A stretch of 64,000 nt of DNA from Saccharofermentans sp. (GCA_024403715.1 JAKSRJ010000002.1:53201-117200), one strand, 5' to 3'; shown: positions 49,615-59,086, counted from the first letter of the stretch. Program-made: numbers and translations. The notes: generated by a model from the sequence alone, not told the origin.

Positions 49615-50308
49615 CTTCATCTCACCAGAAGACTGGGAATTTGCTGTTAAGGTTATTCAGAAGGAATTCCTTGGAGCTATATGGGATACACTTTATATAA
49701 CAATATTGTCCACTTTATTTGCTATTTTGATTGGACTTCCACTAGGAATTATCCTCGTAACAGGAGATAAGAAAGGCATTAGACCTGTTCCTTCTTTTAT
49801 CCTAGTTATCGTAAATGGAATTATTAATATCTTAAGATCAGTACCATTTTTAATTTTGATGATTCTCGTTATTCCTGTAACAAGGGCTATCGTTGGCACA
49901 AGTATCGGAACTAAGGCTACTGTAGTGCCACTGGTGTTTGCCGCTTTTCCTTTCGCCGCGCGCTTAGTAGAAAGCTCCTTAAGAGAAGTTAATCCTAATA
50001 TCATCGAAATGGCGCAGAGCATGGGTGCCTCCCCACTTCAAATTGTGCTTAAGGTTTTAATTCCTGAGAGCGTGCCATCCTTAATCTCTAACGCGACAAT
50101 CGCATTTACTACAGTGCTTGGATACTCCGCGATGAGTGGAATCCTCGGAGGCGGCGGATTAGGTAAGATTGCCATTAACTACGGCTACTACCGCTACCAG
50201 ACATTAATCATGATTTTTGCAGTAATTCTTTTAATAATTGTCGTTCAGGTTTTCCAGACCATCGGTACCAAATTAGCTATCAAATCAGATAAGAGAATAA
50301 AAAACTAA
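49607..50308 (+). CDS. metI: MetI methionine ABC permease
   Basis: 233 residues, five helices, EAA loop EMAQSMGASPLQIVLK then LIPESVPSL, plus the GILGGGGLGKIAI segment near the C-terminus. Forms a homodimeric channel with MetN. Confidence 0.94.
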   Translation: MFNFISPEDWEFAVKVIQKEFLGAIWDTLYITILSTLFAILIGLPLGIILVTGDKKGIRPVPSFILVIVNGIINILRSVPFLILMILVIPVTRAIVGTSIGTKATVVPLVFAAFPFAARLVESSLREVNPNIIEMAQSMGASPLQIVLKVLIPESVPSLISNATIAFTTVLGYSAMSGILGGGGLGKIAINYGYYRYQTLIMIFAVILLIIVVQVFQTIGTKLAIKSDKRIKN

Positions 50309-50322
50309 AAGGAGATAAAAAC

Positions 50323-51510
50323 ATGATTTACGCAGACAATGCTGCTACAACTAAGATGAGCAAGACGGCAATTAATGCCATGCTTCCGTATATGGATCAA
50401 GTATACGGCAACCCTTCTTCCCTGTACGCTTTTGGCCAGGAGTCCAAGGAAGCAATCGAGGACGCTAGAAGCCGCATCGCAGGACTTTTGAACTGCGAGC
50501 CACGTGAGATTATCTTTACCTCAGGTGGTTCAGAGGCAGATAACCAGGCAATCATCTCAGCCGCACGCTTAGGTGAGAAAAAGGGCAAGAAGCACATCAT
50601 CTCATCTACAATTGAGCATCATGCTGTTCTGCACACATTAAATAAGCTTAAGAAGGAAGGCTTCGAGGTTACTCTTATTGAAGTTGAAAAAGAGACTGGC
50701 CTTATTAATCCAGAGGATGTTAAGGCAGCAATCAAACCTGAGACATGCCTTGTTACTATCATGTATGCCAATAATGAGATTGGAACAATAGAGCCTATCT
50801 CAGAGATTGGAGCTATCTGCAAAGAAGCTGGTGTAATATTCCATACAGACGCAGTACAGGCAGCAGGTCATATGAAAATTGATGTAAAAGCAGAAAACAT
50901 CGACATGCTTTCTGTATCAGCTCATAAGTTCCACGGCCCTAAGGGAATCGGATTTTTGTATTCCAAGAAGAATATTAATCTTACAAATATCATTGATGGT
51001 GGAGCACAGGAGCGCGGCAAGAGAGCTGGCACTGAGAATATTCCAGCCATTATGGGTATGGCAGCAGCATTCGAAGAAGCTGTTAATAACGCTGAAGCTA
51101 ATAAGGCAAAGCTCCTGCCACTAAGAGACAAGCTTATCGCTGGACTAAGTGAGATTCCTCATTCAGTAATTAACGGTTCTATCGATAAGAGACTTCCAGG
51201 CAATGTAAATTTCTGCTTCGAAGGAATCGAGGGCGAGAGTTTACTTTTACTTCTAGACGATAAAGGTATTTGTGCATCCTCAGGTTCTGCCTGTACTTCT
51301 GGTTCATTAGACCCAAGCCATGTATTGCTTGCCATAGGAAGAATTCACGACGTAGCACACGGTTCATTAAGACTTTCTATAACAGAAGAGAATACTGAAG
51401 AAGAAATCGACTATATCGTAAAGGCTACTAAGGAAGTAGTTGAGTATTTAAGAAATATGTCCCCTGTATGGAGAGACTTAATATCTGGTAAGAGAGAATT
51501 CATTTTATAA
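50323..51510 (+). CDS. nifS: Cysteine desulfurase, NifS type
   Basis: 395 residues. PLP enzyme: YADNAATTKMS at the start, HTDAVQAAGH, the Schiff-base Lys in SVSAHKFHGPKG, and the catalytic Cys in SSGSACTSGS with a long loop as in NifS/IscS. Converts cysteine to alanine and hands persulfide to IscU, whose gene follows after 18 bases. Its place behind metQNI links sulfur amino acid import with Fe-S cluster assembly. Confidence 0.95.
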   Translation: MIYADNAATTKMSKTAINAMLPYMDQVYGNPSSLYAFGQESKEAIEDARSRIAGLLNCEPREIIFTSGGSEADNQAIISAARLGEKKGKKHIISSTIEHHAVLHTLNKLKKEGFEVTLIEVEKETGLINPEDVKAAIKPETCLVTIMYANNEIGTIEPISEIGAICKEAGVIFHTDAVQAAGHMKIDVKAENIDMLSVSAHKFHGPKGIGFLYSKKNINLTNIIDGGAQERGKRAGTENIPAIMGMAAAFEEAVNNAEANKAKLLPLRDKLIAGLSEIPHSVINGSIDKRLPGNVNFCFEGIEGESLLLLLDDKGICASSGSACTSGSLDPSHVLLAIGRIHDVAHGSLRLSITEENTEEEIDYIVKATKEVVEYLRNMSPVWRDLISGKREFIL

Positions 51511-51528
51511 GAAAGGCGGTAATTAATA

Positions 51529-51966
51529 ATGGCACTTTATAGCGAGAAAGTAATGGATCACTTTAGAAATCCACGTAATGTAGGAGCAATTGAGGACGCA
51601 GATGCAGTAGGTGAAGTAGGTAACGCTAAGTGTGGCGATATCATGAAAATCTACATGAAGATTGAAGACGACACTATCGTAGATGTTAAGTTCGAGACAT
51701 TCGGATGCGGTTCTGCAATCGCTTCATCTTCTATGGCCACAGAACTTATCAAGGGTAAGAAGTTAAGTGAGGCTTTAACTCTTACAAATAAGGCTGTTAC
51801 TGAAGCTCTAGACGGACTCCCAGCTCATAAGATTCACTGCTCAGTGTTAGCAGAGCAGGCTATCAAATCCGCTTTGAAGAATTACTATATTAAGAATAAT
51901 ATCGAGTACGATAAGACAGTTCTTCCAGACGATATCGAGTGCGCTCATTGCCACGAAGAGGAGTAA
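51529..51966 (+). CDS. iscU: Fe-S scaffold protein IscU/NifU-N
   Basis: 145 residues. Starts YSEKVMDHFRNPRNVG. The three conserved ligand Cys are in GNAKCGD, FGCGSAIAS and IHCSVLA, with the Asp of KCGD. The C-terminal extension with CAHCHEEE is typical of the clostridial partner of NifS. Assembles 2Fe-2S clusters from NifS sulfur. Confidence 0.95.
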   Translation: MALYSEKVMDHFRNPRNVGAIEDADAVGEVGNAKCGDIMKIYMKIEDDTIVDVKFETFGCGSAIASSSMATELIKGKKLSEALTLTNKAVTEALDGLPAHKIHCSVLAEQAIKSALKNYYIKNNIEYDKTVLPDDIECAHCHEEE

Positions 51967-52078
51967 GATTGAGCCTGAAATTCTCTTTTGACTCCTAAAT
52001 AGTAAATGATTAGTGTTTAAACGCGTCAAATTTGTTGATAAAATAATCATAACAATTTTACATTTCGGGAGAAAAGCG

Positions 52079-53722
52079 ATGAAAACACGTAAGATGCTTG
52101 CTCTAACTCTAAGTTGTAGCTTAGCTCTATCTATGACGGCTTGTGCTAAGGATTACACGCCAGACATCATAGATAGCGTTAATGACTTTTCAGAAAACTT
52201 AGCTGCAATTAATACAGATGACATTATTGATGCTATAGCAGATCCTTCTAGTGACTTAGAAGAAAATTTAGAAGCAGTTAGCTCCATTATCTCTGAGAAT
52301 GCTACATACTCTGCAGTTCTCGATACACTTACCTGGGAAATAGATGAAGATTCTATCGAAGTAGATGCTAAGGCAGGAGAAGCTTCTGTAGATGTTACTT
52401 ACAGCTATGCTGATGCCATGGACGCTTTCGAAGCTGTTGGTCCTACGGGAAGCCTAGATGAACTCGCTAGTAAAATCAGTTCTACAGACGAGATGGTAGA
52501 GACAACCGTTACTTACGAGTTAATTCTTGATGAAGATACATGGATGATAAGCGAAGTTGATGATGAGATACTAGCTGAGATTTACGGCTTTATTGATAAT
52601 GAATTTGATTTCTATATCCCACTTTCTGCGGATATGCTTAAGACATCTACCGGATGGCAGAATGTTTATAACGGTAACCAGTATGGTGACACATATAGCC
52701 TCGACTATGATCTTTGTCCTACTTCTGATTATCAGGACGTTACTTGGTATTACAGGTATGAGATTATCCATATGGAGAACGTAATCTACTCTTCTGAATT
52801 GATTGAGCAGGTACCTGGTGCTTCTATGTCTATTGTTTATAGCGAAGACTCCCTAATCGAAGATGGTGTATATAGACTTGTTGTTTACTCTGGCATGGAT
52901 AATGCAGTGATTGTTGATGATACATGTGAGGTTAACCCATATGTTCGTAACCTAGATCCAGAGGATGTAGAGTCTACTGATTGGATGTATGATGGCAACA
53001 TCGGCTATTGGGACGACCACTCTACTTTCACAGATGTTACAGAGCTTAATTTCGTGATGAACCCTACTGAGGCTGGTCTTAGAGGCATGTGGAAGTACAG
53101 ATATGAGTACTACCTTAACGGCGAGTTAATCATGGAAGGCACACAGCCATATGGCAACTTCAGTGCTCAGTACTGCCCACTTAATGCTGATAACGGAGCT
53201 AATATGGATTCTACAGGCAACTATCTTGCTCCTGGAACATATTCCTGCCTAGTATATACACTTTCGGGACATCTTCTAGCTAGCGATAACTGCACTATCA
53301 TATCTTCTGCTGATGGCGCAGGTACAAACATGCTTTCCGAGAATGCATTCCACGGAGCTGTAGGTGGAGACTTCTGGCAGAACCATTCAACATTTGAGTT
53401 TATGAGCAACAATGCTACTTACTCTTCTGATGATTACAGATTCACTTATGACTTATATATAATGAATGCTAGGTATGCTAACTTACCTATCTACTACGAG
53501 ATTTACTATGAGTCACCAACAGCTGGTAGCTTCTCTGACGGTAACTGGGTAACAGTATCAAGTGGCACTATTGCACCTGTAGACTGGGGCGAAGGCAGCT
53601 GGTACTACGAGGTTTATTATGAAGCTGAGGATCATCTCTTGGAGGGTACATACCACATCATATTCACTCCAAATGCGATGAATACAGCAACTATTAATGT
53701 TAGTCAGTGTAGCGTAAGTTAA
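52079..53722 (+). CDS. Large unknown lipoprotein (547 aa)
   Basis: Start ATG at 52079 after GGGAG; frame is open upstream to 52013 but without a ribosome site. Signal with LSMTACAKDY lipobox. Residues about 50-175 resemble a small alpha/beta domain of the DUF4878/DUF5105 kind (TYSYADAMDAFEAVG, YELILDEDTWMISEVDD). The rest is a series of three beta-sandwich-like units with repeated Trp/Tyr motifs (DVTWYYRYEI, GMWKYRYEYY, GSWYYEVYYE), suggesting three related domains. Exported, function unknown; terminator follows. Confidence 0.8.
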   Translation: MKTRKMLALTLSCSLALSMTACAKDYTPDIIDSVNDFSENLAAINTDDIIDAIADPSSDLEENLEAVSSIISENATYSAVLDTLTWEIDEDSIEVDAKAGEASVDVTYSYADAMDAFEAVGPTGSLDELASKISSTDEMVETTVTYELILDEDTWMISEVDDEILAEIYGFIDNEFDFYIPLSADMLKTSTGWQNVYNGNQYGDTYSLDYDLCPTSDYQDVTWYYRYEIIHMENVIYSSELIEQVPGASMSIVYSEDSLIEDGVYRLVVYSGMDNAVIVDDTCEVNPYVRNLDPEDVESTDWMYDGNIGYWDDHSTFTDVTELNFVMNPTEAGLRGMWKYRYEYYLNGELIMEGTQPYGNFSAQYCPLNADNGANMDSTGNYLAPGTYSCLVYTLSGHLLASDNCTIISSADGAGTNMLSENAFHGAVGGDFWQNHSTFEFMSNNATYSSDDYRFTYDLYIMNARYANLPIYYEIYYESPTAGSFSDGNWVTVSSGTIAPVDWGEGSWYYEVYYEAEDHLLEGTYHIIFTPNAMNTATINVSQCSVS

Positions 53723-53750
53723 TAGCTGTTAGATATTTTGGAAGATTTAT

Positions 53751-53788
53751 AAAGGCAGAAAGTTGATTACTTTCTGCCTTTATCTTTT
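53751..53788 (+). terminator. Bidirectional terminator
   Basis: AAAGGCAGAAAGT-TGATT-ACTTTCTGCCTTT, 13-bp perfect stem, then ATCTTTT. Serves the lipoprotein and the convergent acetyltransferase. Confidence 0.9.
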
Positions 53789-53824
53789 GAAAAAATACAC
53801 CTTTAAAAGATGTCCATAATTCAA

Positions 53825-54262
53825 CTAAGATAGCCACTGAATGAAGGCTGTTTTATCTGAACTATTATATCCAGCTGCTTCATAAAACTTTAAAGTTGAT
53901 TCTGCCTTAGAACCAGTGAGTAGCATCATCTTATAGCAGTTAGCTTGTTCGGCTATTTTCTTAGCATAATTTAAGCATTCCTTAGCATATCCATGCCCTC
54001 TATAGTCTTGGTGAGTAACAACATTCTCGATGAATGCATATGGTCTTATTCCTCTCGTAAGATTAGGAATTACCACACAAACACAAGAAGAAACTATCTT
54101 GCCATCTACTACATTAACTATTAAATGATGGTTATCATCACTCATGATGGCATCCCAAGCTCTTTCTAAGGCATCCGTCATCTCAGGAACAGAATCTTCA
54201 TGAAGGTTCAAATATAATTCCAACAATTCATGCAATTCTGTCTTATATATTTCTCTTACCAT
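53825..54262 (-). CDS. GNAT-family acetyltransferase
   Basis: 145 residues. Acetyl-CoA-binding motif A as ENVVTHQDYRGHGYAKECLN (Q/RxxGxG/A), preceded by beta strands SSCVCVVIPNL and followed by MMLLTGSKAESTLKFYEAAG. Substrate unknown. Monocistronic or paired with the alpha/beta hydrolase 36 bases upstream. Confidence 0.92.
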   Translation of the reverse strand: MVREIYKTELHELLELYLNLHEDSVPEMTDALERAWDAIMSDDNHHLIVNVVDGKIVSSCVCVVIPNLTRGIRPYAFIENVVTHQDYRGHGYAKECLNYAKKIAEQANCYKMMLLTGSKAESTLKFYEAAGYNSSDKTAFIQWLS

Positions 54263-54297
54263 GGACCGCTCCTTACTATTTCCCCTGTTGGCTTTTA

Positions 54298-55092
54298 TTA
54301 TGAAATAAACTCATACACACGATCATAAAAATCCTTGGCTTCTTCATATGCACCATGACCTAATCCTTGGTATATATAAGATTCATTGTCTTTTATTCCG
54401 TCTTTCAATATCTGTAAAGCTTCATTACCTACGGTTTTATCATCTTCGCCAGCTATAATCAAAGTACTGCATTTAATCTCATTAAGGCGAGCTCTTACGT
54501 CGAAATTCAAAATAGCATTTGCATTTCGATAGAAGCGCTCATAGCTTTTAGGCTTGGTAAGTTTTGCAAGTAAAGGAAGCATATTCCTGTTCTTCTCTAG
54601 GTACTTAGAAGAGTACATCCTCTCAGCCGTATCTACCGTAAGATTTTTATGGTCGTTTTTGTTTGCCATTTCTATCCAGCCAGCAACACTTTCTGTAGTG
54701 GTATCGGTAGAATTAGGAGCAGTAACGGCAAGCACAAGCTTATCCACCACTTCTGGATGTTTTATCGCTATGTATTGAGATATCATTCCGCCCTGCGACA
54801 CGCCCAAGATACAAGCTTTATTAATCCCTAGTAGACTCATGGCTTTGACCTGGTCATCAGCCATTTGCTCAATAGTATAGCCTTCTGGCATCTTGTTTTT
54901 TCTGCTAAATATATAAACAGTAAAATCCTTAAGGTACCTCTTATAAGATGACATCAGAATTAATGCTTTCCCCTTAACTGTAGCAAGTCCATCCGATAGG
55001 CCAGGCAAGGCTATAAGCACTCTTTTACCTTTTCCAAAGGCTGCATAGTACATTTCAGTATCATCGATTTTTACACTTCCGTTTTTAATCAT
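54298..55092 (-). CDS. Alpha/beta hydrolase
   Basis: 264 residues. Nucleophile elbow GVSQGGMIS (Ser at about 99), oxyanion GLSDG region near the start, acid Asp in IAGEDDKTV and His in GLGHGAYEEA: full catalytic triad. Close in style to 3-oxoadipate enol-lactonase/hydrolase-like esterases. Cytosolic. Confidence 0.92.
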   Translation of the reverse strand: MIKNGSVKIDDTEMYYAAFGKGKRVLIALPGLSDGLATVKGKALILMSSYKRYLKDFTVYIFSRKNKMPEGYTIEQMADDQVKAMSLLGINKACILGVSQGGMISQYIAIKHPEVVDKLVLAVTAPNSTDTTTESVAGWIEMANKNDHKNLTVDTAERMYSSKYLEKNRNMLPLLAKLTKPKSYERFYRNANAILNFDVRARLNEIKCSTLIIAGEDDKTVGNEALQILKDGIKDNESYIYQGLGHGAYEEAKDFYDRVYEFIS

Positions 55093-55120
55093 GCACTACT
55101 CCTACCTTACACTATAATCT

Positions 55121-55723
55121 TTAATCTGGCGCCTGACCAACATGAGCCAGCCACTTACAGTCTGTTAATTCCATATTTGTAAATGTAGCTTTAAAAGAAG
55201 ATTCCTCAGGGCTACAAGCATAAATACCAAACTGGATTTCATCTGTAGCTTTATACATATGGCAAATTCTCATCTGCTTATACTTAATTCCATCCTCAGA
55301 GCATTCGATACAGTAGTCATCCTCACGTCTACTAAATCTGTACCACATAGACTTAATACCAGCATCAATTTCTGTTGTAGCCCAGTCAGAATACCCATTA
55401 TTAGTTGCTACACTTCCTAGATGCTGGAACTCTTCATTTTCATATTCGATAGAGCCCTTAAGCCAGTTTTCACTGTCTAGATACATAACAACTCCGCACT
55501 GATCAAAACGGACTTTACTCTCGAACTCTGTTTTTACTACAATCGAGAAGAACTTCTCGCTAGTAGTCATTTGCAGTACAGGAGCGTTGTCATTTCTAAA
55601 GTGGTAATAAGTACGCTGCCATAAATCAGTATGAGGATTTGTTATTATCTCAATCTTATCATCTGAAATAGCATATTCTTTTGGCTCCCTAGTCCATTTC
55701 CATAATTCGCAATTAATCTTCAT
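55121..55723 (-). CDS. DUF1349 (concanavalin-like) protein
   Basis: 200 residues from MKINCELWKWTREPKEYA (AGAGGTGACAAT before). Beta-jelly roll of the DUF1349 family: DLWQRTYYHFRND, DQCGVVMYLDSENWLKGSIE, IECSEDGIKYKQMR and FGIYACSP. Thought to bind sugars. It follows the ABC permease by 11 bases and may share its mRNA, although a functional link is not clear. Confidence 0.88.
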   Translation of the reverse strand: MKINCELWKWTREPKEYAISDDKIEIITNPHTDLWQRTYYHFRNDNAPVLQMTTSEKFFSIVVKTEFESKVRFDQCGVVMYLDSENWLKGSIEYENEEFQHLGSVATNNGYSDWATTEIDAGIKSMWYRFSRREDDYCIECSEDGIKYKQMRICHMYKATDEIQFGIYACSPEESSFKATFTNMELTDCKWLAHVGQAPD

Positions 55724-55734
55724 ATTGTCACCTC

Positions 55735-57333
55735 TTATCTCGTATACTTCTTCACTCCTGCCCAAGCAAGCATAATAAAAATCCAGGCAATAAGTGTTAT
55801 AAGCAACATGATTACAGCTACATTATGTAAAACATAGTTAGCCAAAACAACCAAAGGCATAAGAATTATTCCAATAATAAGGTGTGGGATGATATTCATC
55901 GATACAGCCATTCCCTGCTTAATGATTTCGATCTCATTCTCGAAGTCTAGTCTTCTGTGCTTAAGTCCGCATCTAAGACCATATACTGTAGAGAAAATAC
56001 AAAGGCTGCACAAAGCAATAATGCTTGTAATGGCATCAATTACTGAAACTCGGAAGCAAATACTAGCCGTAACAGTAGCAAATACTGCAAAAGGAATCGT
56101 CATATAAAAATTAAAAAGCATCTTGCCCTTATTATCGTCCATCGGACTAATAGGAAGTGTCTGCATAATCCAATAGTTCTTACCTTCTAGTGATGGAGAA
56201 CAGCATGTTGTTGGTACCATGCCAAGGAAGAAATAAATCAAAATTGGTATAGCAGGAAAAACCATTGATGCTTCTAGAGGAGCACCATGCATCATAGACT
56301 TAATAATAACTTCAGGCTTTACGAACAACATAGCAATACCCATAGCAGTTGCCATTACTTGGCCAAGACCTGCATTGACAAGATAAGTCGATGAACCTGT
56401 CATGCGCTTAAATTCCTTAAATGCCACAGCCTTAACCATGCTCATCTGCTTCTGTGATGTTAGCTCATACTTTTTACTATTAGTTCCAGCTGAAAGCTGT
56501 GAATTCATCTTCATATAGAACTTACTAAGTGAAAATACAAACAACTCATACACGAGAATCGCTGACGCTACGACCAACAAAAATGAAGATACAACGCCAT
56601 CATTAACAGCCTCCGAGAACCACTTGGCAAATGGGACATACGAAGACGAACTGCCGATTCTATCAGATACGATATTCAGCATATTCTCGAGGTCTTCTTC
56701 GTTCATCGAATCATCAACAAAGAAGTTTATGAAGAACATAGGTAGAACTATAATTATCGTAAATACTGCTCGCGCTATATTCTTATACTTAAATCCAGAA
56801 CCAATCTTCGTTACCAAAGCACCTAATGCGCTAGCTAATACCATAGGAAGTAATGGAATCGCAAAAGTCATTACAATCCACGCGATGCAGGACCATACCT
56901 TAAGATATCCGCCTACGGTATAGCCTATGAGCATCGATAAGGAGATAAATCCGTACATAGGAATGCTCTTGATATACATATACCAAAACTTACTCTCGAT
57001 AACACTCTTTACAGAGAAAGGCATAGACATAATCATGTCGTATTCCTTAAAACCAAAGAGGTATCCACTAGACTTCAAAAGGGTAAATAGGAATGGCATT
57101 CCAAGCAAAAGCATAGCGCACAGTTCAGGGATAACTAATGCCTGCCCAGACTTAGCTAATCCCACACTTAGAAGTGTCGCATATACAAGAAGCATCACAT
57201 ACAAAATCGTCTGGCCGATAAGCGAGTTCTTGGCATACTTACGCTTAGACTTATCCTTAGAAAATTTTAAGACATTTATATCGCTGGTGGATTTAAGAAA
57301 AGTCTTAATTAGTAACAAGGTGTTACTTGGCAT
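55735..57333 (-). CDS. ABC-2 type exporter permease (532 aa)
   Basis: Starts MPSNTLLLIKTFLKSTSDI at 57333 behind GGAGGTGG; overlaps the ATPase gene by 11 bases. About 12 hydrophobic segments in two halves, joined by a charged part (NSKKYELTSQKQMSMVKAVA). Long permeases of this type (around 530 residues) pair with a single ATPase and are often under MerR or GntR control in clostridia. Substrate unknown. Confidence 0.88.
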   Translation of the reverse strand: MPSNTLLLIKTFLKSTSDINVLKFSKDKSKRKYAKNSLIGQTILYVMLLVYATLLSVGLAKSGQALVIPELCAMLLLGMPFLFTLLKSSGYLFGFKEYDMIMSMPFSVKSVIESKFWYMYIKSIPMYGFISLSMLIGYTVGGYLKVWSCIAWIVMTFAIPLLPMVLASALGALVTKIGSGFKYKNIARAVFTIIIVLPMFFINFFVDDSMNEEDLENMLNIVSDRIGSSSSYVPFAKWFSEAVNDGVVSSFLLVVASAILVYELFVFSLSKFYMKMNSQLSAGTNSKKYELTSQKQMSMVKAVAFKEFKRMTGSSTYLVNAGLGQVMATAMGIAMLFVKPEVIIKSMMHGAPLEASMVFPAIPILIYFFLGMVPTTCCSPSLEGKNYWIMQTLPISPMDDNKGKMLFNFYMTIPFAVFATVTASICFRVSVIDAITSIIALCSLCIFSTVYGLRCGLKHRRLDFENEIEIIKQGMAVSMNIIPHLIIGIILMPLVVLANYVLHNVAVIMLLITLIAWIFIMLAWAGVKKYTR

Positions 57334-58039
57334 CGTCAACCACCTCCAAGAATACATCCTCGAGAGACTTATCTCCGAGAAGTTCTTCTGTCATTCCACT
57401 AGCAATAATTTTGCCGCCCTTAATAATCGCGATTTTATTACAAAGCTTTTCAGCAACATCAAGAACATGAGTTGAGAAGAACACAGCAGAACCGTTACTG
57501 CAAAGATCCTTCATTATCTCCTTAAGCGTGTGAGCTGCCTTTGGATCAAGCCCAACGAAAGGCTCATCAAGCACAAGAAGCTTAGGCTTATGAATAAGCG
57601 CACCTATGATAGCTACCTTCTGCTTCATACCGTGAGAATAAGATGAAATCAAATCGCCAAGAGCGCCAGTTATCTCAAATAGGTCACCATATTTCTTAAT
57701 ACTGTCGGAACGATCCTGAGAACTAATGCCATAAGCATCTGCTACAAAATTCAAATACTGGATACCAGTAAGATTCTCATAGATATCAGGATTATCTGGA
57801 ATATATGCTGTGATTCTCTTACATTCCATTGGCTCACTCTTAACAGAATGGCCGTCAATCGTAATCTCACCTTCAGTAAAATCCAAAACACCTACCACAG
57901 CGCGAATAGTAGTACTCTTACCAGCACCATTATGTCCGATAAATCCAAAGATATCTCCAGATTCAACATTAATGTTTACATTATCACAGGCCTTTTTATC
58001 GCCAGCATAAATCTTGGTGTAATTTTTGATATTAAGCAT
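57323..58039 (-). CDS. ABC exporter ATPase
   Basis: 238 residues. Walker A GHNGAGKS, signature YSHGMKQK (variant of LSGGQ), Walker B LLVLDEPFVGLDP, H-loop STHV. The SHGMKQ signature is common in ABC-2 drug and antibiotic-peptide exporters. Second gene of merR-ATPase-permease. Confidence 0.93.
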   Translation of the reverse strand: MLNIKNYTKIYAGDKKACDNVNINVESGDIFGFIGHNGAGKSTTIRAVVGVLDFTEGEITIDGHSVKSEPMECKRITAYIPDNPDIYENLTGIQYLNFVADAYGISSQDRSDSIKKYGDLFEITGALGDLISSYSHGMKQKVAIIGALIHKPKLLVLDEPFVGLDPKAAHTLKEIMKDLCSNGSAVFFSTHVLDVAEKLCNKIAIIKGGKIIASGMTEELLGDKSLEDVFLEVVDDAK

Positions 58040-58059
58040 ATTAATTCTCCTATTTTTTC

Positions 58060-58797
58060 TTATTCAGCCTTGCTCTTATCCTTGCCACCCCAGACTTCTA
58101 CACAGAATCCCTTATGGCCACATGAAGTGCAAGTCAGTTTACGTGTAGTAGGTGTATGATTCGCAAAGAAAGCTTCCTTGATGGCTGGCTTAAACACCTC
58201 GTGGCACTCTGGGCAGATGTATTTAACACTGTTAAAATAGTATTTGCTCACGGTTATTCCCCAGACTGTAGCAACAATCACCCAGAGTACGAATGGCCAC
58301 CAGATACCCTTTATAATCCAAAAGATAATAGAGAACCACTGTAGCGTAGTAACTGGGATTCCAGTTAGAATCATCGTCATACGTAGTTTCTTAAGTTTTT
58401 TCTTGTCTTTCATAATAACGGCTATGTCACCGATAGATTCAAGAGAAAAGATCTCCTGCTTTTTAAGTCCGCTCTTTAAATCATGTAGTTTATCAAGTTT
58501 TTCTTTCTTCTCAGAAATATCTTCTTCCAAAGCATTCTCCTGCTGTTCAATTAGGAGAGAGATTACTTTCTCAGGATGTTCTTCCTTAAGAATTTGAGAA
58601 ATGGCATCGATTGGAAGATCCAAATCGCGAAGAAAGCAGATAATCTTCATAAGCTTCAGATCATCTTCTGAATAAAGACGTCTTCCACCTTCAGTAAGTT
58701 CACTCGGGATTAAAATACCTCTGGTATCGTAATACTGAACTGTTCGGACTGTAACGCCGCAGAGCTTTGCAAGCTCTCCAGTCGTGTATTTTGACAT
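58060..58797 (-). CDS. MerR-type regulator with membrane span and zinc ribbon
   Basis: 245 residues from MSKYTTGELAKLCGVTVRTV (AAGGAGG before). N-terminal winged HTH (VQYYDTRGILIPSEL, GRRLYSEDDLKLMKII), long helix with EEDISEKKEKLDKLHDL, then two hydrophobic segments at about 145-185 (TLQWFSIIFWIIKG, WPFVLWVIVATVWG), and a C-terminal four-Cys ribbon CPECHEVF / CTSCGHKG. A regulator anchored in the membrane, probably sensing a membrane-active agent. Controls the exporter directly behind it (20-base gap). Confidence 0.92.
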   Translation of the reverse strand: MSKYTTGELAKLCGVTVRTVQYYDTRGILIPSELTEGGRRLYSEDDLKLMKIICFLRDLDLPIDAISQILKEEHPEKVISLLIEQQENALEEDISEKKEKLDKLHDLKSGLKKQEIFSLESIGDIAVIMKDKKKLKKLRMTMILTGIPVTTLQWFSIIFWIIKGIWWPFVLWVIVATVWGITVSKYYFNSVKYICPECHEVFKPAIKEAFFANHTPTTRKLTCTSCGHKGFCVEVWGGKDKSKAE

Positions 58798-58821
58798 AGC
58801 TTTCACCTCCTTACGATGCCG

Positions 58822-58852
58822 ATTCTAGTGCATTACGTAGCGTAACAAGCAA
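58822..58852 (-). promoter_or_regulatory. MerR-type promoter with 19-bp spacer
   Basis: Minus strand TTGCTT (58847-58852), 19-base spacer, TAGAAT (58822-58827). The spacer holds the dyad TTACG-CTA-CGTAA. The overlong spacer with a central dyad is the hallmark of MerR-activated promoters. Confidence 0.8.
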
Positions 58853-58944
58853 TACATTACGCTAGGGGATTTTTTTATTTTCCATTAAATTATACGATAT
58901 TTCTTTATTCTAGTGTCAATTACAGTCTCCAGCACATAAACTAC

Positions 58945-58995
58945 CACGGTTCTGAAAGAATTGTTTCTATACTTAGCTCATAAATAAACGAAAGG
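58945..58995 (+). promoter_or_regulatory. Conserved microORF leader (59 kb)
   Basis: CCACGGTTCTGAAAGAATTG, TTTCTATACTTAGCTCAT, AAATAAACGAAAGGAG. The GCAAC part is altered, the TATACTTAGCTCAT and GGAG parts are intact. Confidence 0.7.
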
Positions 58996-59004
58996 AGAAA
59001 ATTT

Positions 59005-59049
59005 ATGAGTTTATTTGAAAGCATTGGCGTAATGGCAATCGAAGTTTAA
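59005..59049 (+). CDS. MicroORF, 14 aa
   Basis: MSLFESIGVMAIEV; ATG seven bases after GGAG. Shared leader in front and a perfect terminator 37 bases behind. The shortest member of the group. Function unknown. Confidence 0.5.
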   Translation: MSLFESIGVMAIEV

Positions 59050-59086
59050 TCGCTCAATTGTCAATGTGCTTTTGCTCTATATTAAA

